Source: DASUPK01 sp963800285 (GTDB taxonomy: Bacteria > Actinomycetota > Thermoleophilia > Solirubrobacterales > 70-9). Taken from it: DNA of 64,000 nucleotides. A model generated the notes under the pieces. It was not told the DNA's origin. It worked only from the letters and a program-made list of their open reading frames with translations, and searched no databases. The position numbers and the translations under genes are program-made. The stretch covers positions 248,001 to 312,000 of the forward strand of contig CAWDAL010000015.1 in the NCBI GenBank assembly GCA_963800285.1, read 5' to 3'. Of this stretch, positions 59,649 to 64,000 are shown in pieces; position 1 is the stretch's first letter, and every line of letters starts with the position of its first letter.

Positions 59649-60071
59649 GTGGACGAGCACGAGGACGCCGCGCAGCCGTCGGTCGAGGTCGAGATCCGCG
59701 GCCTCTCCATATATACCCACCACGGGGTCTCGGACGCCGAGCAGGAGGTGGGCCAGCGGCTCGAGTTCGATCTGACCTTCGACGTCCCCGACTGCGATGC
59801 CGTGCTGACGGACCGCGTCGACGACACCGTCGACTACTCGGAGGTCTGCGACATCGTCGCCCTGGCCGCGACCGAGAAGAGCTATCGAACGCTCGAGCGG
59901 CTCTGCCAGGTCGTGGCGGGACGCTTGATGGAGCGTTTCGACTGCGAGTCCGTGCGGGTGCGCGCGGCCAAGCCGGAGCCTCCGTTGCCCTACGTGGTGC
60001 AGGAGGCGGGCGTCGAGGTGACCCTGGAGAAGTCGCTCGACCGCGAGCCGGACGACGAGGAGGGCGTCTGA
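59649..60071 (+). CDS. folB: Dihydroneopterin aldolase
   Basis: A 140-residue folate enzyme. VEVEIRGLSIYTHHGVSDAEQEVGQRLEFDLTF, DDTVDYSEVCDIV, YRTLERLCQVVAGRLME and VRVRAAKPEPPLPYVVQEAGVEV match FolB, including the active-site Glu and Lys (AKPEPPL). The 3' end overlaps folK by 4 nt. Confidence 0.92.
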   Translation: MDEHEDAAQPSVEVEIRGLSIYTHHGVSDAEQEVGQRLEFDLTFDVPDCDAVLTDRVDDTVDYSEVCDIVALAATEKSYRTLERLCQVVAGRLMERFDCESVRVRAAKPEPPLPYVVQEAGVEVTLEKSLDREPDDEEGV

Positions 60072-60562
60072 GGACCGGATACCTCGGGCTCGGCTCCAAC
60101 GTGGGCGATCGCGAGGAGCACCTGCGCGGGGCGATCGAGGGACTGCGCACCCATGACGTCGTGGTGGAGGCGACCTCCTCGCTCTACGAGACCGAGCCGG
60201 TGGGGGAGATCCTCGACCAGCCGGACTTCCTGAATGCCGCCATCCGGATCAGCACGGCGCTCGAGCCGGAGGAGCTGCTCGACGTCTGCAAGAGCATCGA
60301 GGCGGAGGCGGGCCGTGACTTCGGCGGCCCGCGCCACGGCCCGCGGCCGATCGACGTCGACCTGCTGCTCCTGGGGGAGATCGATCTCGTCACCGATCGG
60401 CTCACATTGCCCCATCCGGAGGTGACCTCGCGCCGGTTCGTGCTGGCGCCGCTGCTCGAGCTCGATCCCGAGCTTCGGCTTCCGGACGGCACCGCATTGC
60501 GGGAGGCGCTGGACGCCCTCGGGCCGGGTCAGAGCGTCAATCGCGTCGGCTCGCCTCTGTGA
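60068..60562 (+). CDS. folK: 2-amino-4-hydroxy-6-hydroxymethyldihydropteridine pyrophosphokinase, probable CTG start
   Basis: A 164-residue folate enzyme: TGYLGLGSNVGDREEHLRGAI, SSLYETEPVG, FLNAAIRI and GPRHGPRPIDVDLLLLG. The conserved start (usually a few residues before YLGLGSN) coincides with CTG 60068, which overlaps the folB stop as CTGA. No ATG, GTG or TTG is in frame near it. The frame upstream continues with Arg/Gly-rich noise. I therefore propose translation by coupling from a CTG codon. Confidence 0.88.
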   Translation: MRTGYLGLGSNVGDREEHLRGAIEGLRTHDVVVEATSSLYETEPVGEILDQPDFLNAAIRISTALEPEELLDVCKSIEAEAGRDFGGPRHGPRPIDVDLLLLGEIDLVTDRLTLPHPEVTSRRFVLAPLLELDPELRLPDGTALREALDALGPGQSVNRVGSPL

Positions 60563-60592
60563 ACAAACGGGGTTGCGCCCGGCGGCGCACCC
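60561..60592 (-). terminator. Intrinsic-terminator-like hairpin after the GST-like relic
   Basis: On the minus strand GGGTGCGCC pairs with GGCGCAACCC and is followed by GTTTGTTC. Its sequence and placement (TAGATGCGAGGGTGC from the stop codon) match the hairpin at 32007-32047. It lies directly beyond the folK stop, so it may end both transcripts. Confidence 0.6.
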
Positions 60593-60598
60593 TCGCAT

Positions 60599-61330
60599 CT
60601 ACAGGCGGTTGAGCCACTCCGAAGGGAAGACCGGCGGTGTGCGGCCGGGAAGTCCGGGACGATCCGCTTCGCCATCTCGCCGCAGGGCCTCGCCTCGACG
60701 AACGGCCGGATGTCGTCGAGGCTCATCAGCAGCCGGATGGTGGGCGCCAGCTTAAAGTCCGCCGCGTTCGGCTCCGGGCCGCCGATCACGCCTGCGGCGA
60801 TCCAGGAGTCGATCAGGTCCAGGTCGTCGCTCAATGACGCGAGATCGGCTCACGTTCTCATCGGGTCGCCTCATTGAGGCGGGCCGCTGCGGCGACGATC
60901 GGCCCCCTGTCTTGACGGCGAGGCTGACCGGGATGCCGAGCCGAGCCCCCTCCGCATAAGTCGCTATCGCCGAGCGGTTTCGCTTGAGCGCCCACCAGCT
61001 CAGCTGCCGCGGGCTGTGCTGGAAGGTGTCGCCCCAGGCCTCGGCCTCCTCGACCTTGCGCCGTTTCTCGGGGTCGGCGGGATAGAGCGGCGGGTCGGGC
61101 TGGATCCGGTCGAGTTCGTGCGCGATCTCCCGCGAGCCCTGGATCCGGGCGCCATCCAGCTTCAGCGCCGGCACGGTGACGCCGGGGAAGCGCATTGCCC
61201 GCAACAGGCCCTTGGAGATGACCGGCATCAGGTCCACCCGCTTGAAGGGGATCCGCTTAGGGTCGAGCATCAGCATCGCCGTGCGCGACGGGTGCGAGCC
61301 GGGGATCACGTAGAGCTTTGCTTCCCCCAT
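60599..61330 (-). pseudogene. Glutathione S-transferase-like gene broken by frameshifts
   Basis: From ATG 61330 (8 nt after a TAGGAT box) the frame reads KLYVIPGSHPSRTAMLML, GVTVPALKLDGARIQGSREIAHELD and WALKRNRSAIATYAEGARL, a thioredoxin-like GST N-domain and the start of its helical domain. After VSLAVKTGG the sense jumps: PIVAAAARLNEAT, then DENV, then ADLASLSDDLDLIDSWIAAG with PEPNAADFKLAPTIRLL, and finally RTPPVFPSEWLNRL before a TAG, each in another frame. At least four indels are needed, so the gene is decayed or the assembly is poor here. Confidence 0.7.
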
Positions 61331-61338
61331 TGCGGCGC

Positions 61339-61360
61339 ATCCTATGGGGGCAGCGATAAT
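61339..61360. promoter_or_regulatory. Divergent -10 boxes (GST relic and coaX)
   Basis: TAGGAT on the minus strand (61339-61344) faces the GST-like relic. GATAAT on the plus strand (61355-61360) lies 7 nt before the coaX ATG. Confidence 0.5.
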
Positions 61361-61367
61361 CCCGCGC

Positions 61368-62132
61368 ATGCTGCTCGCGGTCGACGTCGGCAACACGCAG
61401 ACCCACATCGGCGCCTTCGATGGCGAGGACCTCCGGCGCGACTGGCGCCTCGGGACCGTGCCGAGCGCCACCGCCGACGAGCTCGCCGCGACGATCTCCC
61501 ACCTGCTGGCGCTCGACGACCTGACCTTCGGTTCGCTGGATGGGGCGATCGTCTCCACGGTCGTTCCCCAGCTCGGGCCCGAGTATGAGGCCCTCACCGA
61601 GCGCCACATGGGCCGGGCGTGCCTGCTCGTGGGCCCGAGCCTGAAGACCGGCATGCCGATCCTGGTCGACAACCCGCACGAGCTGGGAGCCGACCGGCTC
61701 GCCAACGCGGTCGCCGCCCATGCGAAGGTCGATGGGGCCTGCGTGGCGGTCGACTTCGGGACCTCGACGAACTTCGACGTCGTCTCCGGCGCAGGCGAGT
61801 ACCTGGGCGGCGTCATCGGCCCGGGGGTGGAGATCTCGATGGAGGCCCTCACTTCCCGCACGGCCAAGCTCCCGCGGATCGACCTCTCGACTCCGCAGGG
61901 AGCGATCGGCAAGCACACGACGGCCGCCATTCAGGCGGGATTCGCCTACGGGTTTGCCGGGCTGGTCGACGGAATCGACCGGCGGCTATCGGAGGCGCTC
62001 GGCGAGGAGGCGAGGTTCATCGCCACCGGCGGGCTCGCCCCGACGATCGCCCCGAACTGCGAGACGATCGACGAGGTGGACCCGCTGCTCACTCTCACGG
62101 GCTTGCGACTGATCTATGGGCGCAACACTTAG
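61368..62132 (+). CDS. coaX: Type III pantothenate kinase
   Basis: A 254-residue enzyme for the first step of coenzyme A synthesis. LLAVDVGNTQTHIGAF (phosphate motif), GADRLANAVAAHA and VDFGTSTNFDVV are the CoaX motifs, and YLGGVIGPGVEISMEAL follows. The ATG at 61368 is supported by GATAAT 7 nt upstream. It is followed closely by the dus gene, as often seen in bacteria. Confidence 0.93.
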   Translation: MLLAVDVGNTQTHIGAFDGEDLRRDWRLGTVPSATADELAATISHLLALDDLTFGSLDGAIVSTVVPQLGPEYEALTERHMGRACLLVGPSLKTGMPILVDNPHELGADRLANAVAAHAKVDGACVAVDFGTSTNFDVVSGAGEYLGGVIGPGVEISMEALTSRTAKLPRIDLSTPQGAIGKHTTAAIQAGFAYGFAGLVDGIDRRLSEALGEEARFIATGGLAPTIAPNCETIDEVDPLLTLTGLRLIYGRNT

Positions 62133-62136
62133 GGAG

Positions 62137-63126
62137 ATGCAGCCACCCCTGACAAGCCCTATTCGGATCGGCGACGTCGAGATCGCCAACCGCGTGCTGC
62201 TCGCTCCCCTGGCCGGGATCGGCAACTGGTTCGTCCGCCTGCAGGCGCGCCGCCACGGCGCAGGGCTCGCGGTCTCCGAGATGGTCTCGAGCTTCGGGCT
62301 GCACTACCGAAACGAGCGCACCCTGACGGAGCTGCTGCGCTTGCATCCCGACGAGCACCCCGTCTCGGTGCAGCTCTTCGGCCAGGACCCCGACGTGATG
62401 CGGTCCGCGGCGGAGATCGTCGCCGGGGCGGGGGCCGACCTGATCGACATCAACATGGGCTGTCCGGTGAAGAAGGTCTGCAAGACGGGGGCCGGCGCCG
62501 CGCTGTTGGGCAATCCCGACCTCGCGGTCCGCGTCGCCACGGCGGCCCGCGAGGGCGGGGGGATCCCCGTCACCGTGAAGGTGCGCTCCGGGTTGGCCCG
62601 AGGCGGGCGCGAGGGCTTTGACCTCGCCATTCGACTCGCCGAGGACGCGGGAGTCGCCGCCATCGGATTCCACCCGCGCGCCGCGGCGACGCAGCACAAG
62701 GGGCAGCCCGATTACGCGCTGACCCGGGAACTGGTCGAGCGGATCGAGGTCCCCGTGGTCATCTCCGGCGGACTCGACAGCGCCGAGGCCGCGCGCCACG
62801 CCTACGAGGCCTCGTTCGCGGACGCCGTGATGATCGCGCGGGGTTCGCTCGGCAACCCCTGGATCTTCGAGGAGCTCACCGGAGCGCGGGCAACCGCGCC
62901 GGAGCGCGAAGAGGTGATCGCCGAGCTGCTCTGGGTGATGGACCGGGCCGAGGAGCACCTCGGCCCCGATCGCGCCGCCCGCTACCTGCGCAAGTTCTAT
63001 CCGTGGTACCTGGAGCGGCTCGACGCCGACAAGACGACGACCGCCGCCTTCCAGGCGAGCGAGGATCTCACCGAAGCCCGCGGACTCCTCGCGGAGCTCT
63101 CGACCCCGGTCGCGGCGGCGGCCTGA
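62137..63126 (+). CDS. dus: tRNA-dihydrouridine synthase (DusB-like)
   Basis: A 329-residue FMN enzyme that reduces uridines in tRNA. LLAPLAGIGNWFVRLQARRHGAG, SVQLFGQDPDVM, DINMGCPVKKVCKTGAG (active Cys in GCP), GFHPRAAATQHKGQPDYAL and MIARGSLGNPWIFEEL are present. The first motif is usually APMAG; here it is APLAG. ATG 62137 gives the normal distance to the motif. ATG 62116, overlapping coaX, would add seven residues. Confidence 0.92.
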   Translation: MQPPLTSPIRIGDVEIANRVLLAPLAGIGNWFVRLQARRHGAGLAVSEMVSSFGLHYRNERTLTELLRLHPDEHPVSVQLFGQDPDVMRSAAEIVAGAGADLIDINMGCPVKKVCKTGAGAALLGNPDLAVRVATAAREGGGIPVTVKVRSGLARGGREGFDLAIRLAEDAGVAAIGFHPRAAATQHKGQPDYALTRELVERIEVPVVISGGLDSAEAARHAYEASFADAVMIARGSLGNPWIFEELTGARATAPEREEVIAELLWVMDRAEEHLGPDRAARYLRKFYPWYLERLDADKTTTAAFQASEDLTEARGLLAELSTPVAAAA

Positions 63127-63133
63127 GGCGGGT

Positions 63134-64000
63134 GTGAACGAGCGCGTCACCGCCTGGCGCGATCGCGGCGCGGACGAGGAGTTTCGTGGCCGGCGCATCC
63201 ACGTCTACAGGCAGGACGGGGACGCACCGCTCCTGCTGCACCTGCACGGCTTTCCCTCGAGCTCCTACGACTGGCGGCCGCTGCTCGAGCGGGAGACCGG
63301 CCGCGCGGCCCTCGCCCCCGACTTCCTCGGCTTTGGGCTCTCCGAGAAGCCGCGCGACCACCATTACGACCTGCACTGGCAGGCCGACATGGTCGAGGAA
63401 CTGGTCCGGAGGAGTGACCACGACGGACCCGTCTTCTTCCTGGCCCATGACATGGGGACCTCGGTTGCGAACGAGCTGATGGCCCGCGACATCGACGGCT
63501 CACCGGCGATGGATCTGGTGGGAGGCCTGCTGCTCAACGGCTCGATGATCCAGGACGCCGCGAGCCCGACCCTCGGCCAGCGCATCCTGAGGAGCGCGGT
63601 CGGCCCCCTGTTCTCTCGCCTCTCCAGCGAGCGCTTCTTCCGCCAGCAGTTCGGATCGATCTTCTCGCCCGGTCACCCGCTCACCCGCGAGGAGGCCGAC
63701 GACCAGTGGGAGCTGATCTGCGCGGGGGGCGGGCGAACGCTGAACCACAAGACGATCGCCTACATGGAGGAGCGCTTCAAGCACGCCGAGCGCTGGCACG
63801 GCGCCCTGCGCGACTGGGAGAAGCCGCTCGCGCTTGCCTGGGGCATGCTCGACCCGGTCGCCACCGAGGCCGTCCTGGACGCCGTACTCGCGCTCAGGCC
63901 GAGCGCGCCGGTGAGGAGATTCGAGGACCTCGGCCACTACCCGCAGATCGAGGATCCGGCGCGGGTTCTCGGTGCGCTGCAGGCTGCCCTGGCCGCCTGA
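63134..64000 (+). CDS. Alpha/beta hydrolase with Asp nucleophile
   Basis: A 288-residue enzyme ending with a TGA at the last base of the window. LHLHGFPSSSYDW gives the oxyanion hole, and LAHDMGTSVANELM is the elbow with Asp in place of Ser, as in epoxide hydrolases and dehalogenases. DLGHYPQIEDP supplies the His. It starts with GTG 8 nt after dus, probably in the same transcript. It differs from the hydrolase at 58683-59582 in length and cap region. Confidence 0.85.
   Translation: MNERVTAWRDRGADEEFRGRRIHVYRQDGDAPLLLHLHGFPSSSYDWRPLLERETGRAALAPDFLGFGLSEKPRDHHYDLHWQADMVEELVRRSDHDGPVFFLAHDMGTSVANELMARDIDGSPAMDLVGGLLLNGSMIQDAASPTLGQRILRSAVGPLFSRLSSERFFRQQFGSIFSPGHPLTREEADDQWELICAGGGRTLNHKTIAYMEERFKHAERWHGALRDWEKPLALAWGMLDPVATEAVLDAVLALRPSAPVRRFEDLGHYPQIEDPARVLGALQAALAA

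Noticed and set aside
60752..61930. Long minus-strand frame through coaX
   Set aside because: Only the part from ATG 61330 resembles a protein (GST-like). The rest is antisense to coaX.

Overview
This window is GC-rich bacterial DNA, densely packed with genes on both strands and with almost no long gaps. Gene content and signals point to a high-GC actinobacterium, most likely class Thermoleophilia (Solirubrobacterales or relatives). That placement is inference from several features: an Mce/Mla-type lipid importer with a basic N-terminal tail, an actinobacterial-type integration host factor (mIHF), an F420-type luciferase-like oxidoreductase, an HAE3/MMPL exporter, FtsH beside tilS, hpt and folate genes, and many genes that start 6-9 nt after a TANNNT -10 box with no Shine-Dalgarno (leaderless). 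I see no rRNA, tRNA, CRISPR array, intact insertion sequence or prophage.

Layout. 1-7,030: end of an Mla/Mce ABC importer, a large MMPL exporter, a membrane thioredoxin-like protein and small conserved proteins. 7,058-10,241: mIHF, then a divergent pair made of an alpha-oxoamine synthase and a GNAT-like acyltransferase that may start a sphingolipid-like lipid. 10,315-13,119: PEBP, AlkA and F420-type enzymes. 13,116-15,816: thiZXY operon for a thiamine pyrimidine precursor, behind a TPP riboswitch. 15,823-20,629: CYTH, CHAD, VWA/MoxR and PPK2 genes, a polyphosphate-flavoured block. 20,713-30,296: EVE/DUF2203 genes, an 1182-residue zinc-ribbon/cyclase/AAA/TPR regulator, a lipoprotein, an FAD oxidoreductase and two cation antiporters. 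30,307-36,790: peroxiredoxin operon, MacB-like exporter and amino-acid permease. 36,808-43,761: fatty-acid oxidation genes (acyl-CoA dehydrogenase, HAD-ECH fusion) that share an 18-bp upstream motif, with an eroded segment (truncated MFS gene, GH8 relic) between them. 43,746-50,604: sirtuin, nitrilase-fold enzyme, a large cell-wall hydrolase and a nucleoside phosphorylase. 50,638-52,078: a MerR-nucleotide cyclase gene behind a hairpin-rich leader that buries its ribosome binding site. 52,075-53,403: two CAP-domain secreted proteins. 53,440-64,000: housekeeping run tilS-hpt-ftsH-lipoprotein-folP, then folB-folK, a decayed GST-like gene, coaX, dus and alpha/beta hydrolases.

How genes work together. 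Translational coupling through 4-nt overlaps (ATGA, GTGA, once probably CTGA) ties many pairs together. Divergent genes often share overlapping -10 elements with only 17-40 bp between start codons. Two small palindromic repeat families (an AGTT...ATAGCGC...AACTCC element and a GGGGTCAG element) and a conserved post-stop terminator motif recur in the intergenic spaces. The best leads for new biology are the oxoamine synthase/acyltransferase pair, the structured leader of the MerR-cyclase gene, the shared beta-oxidation operator, the polyphosphate block with its MoxR-VWA pair, and the dispersed palindromes.
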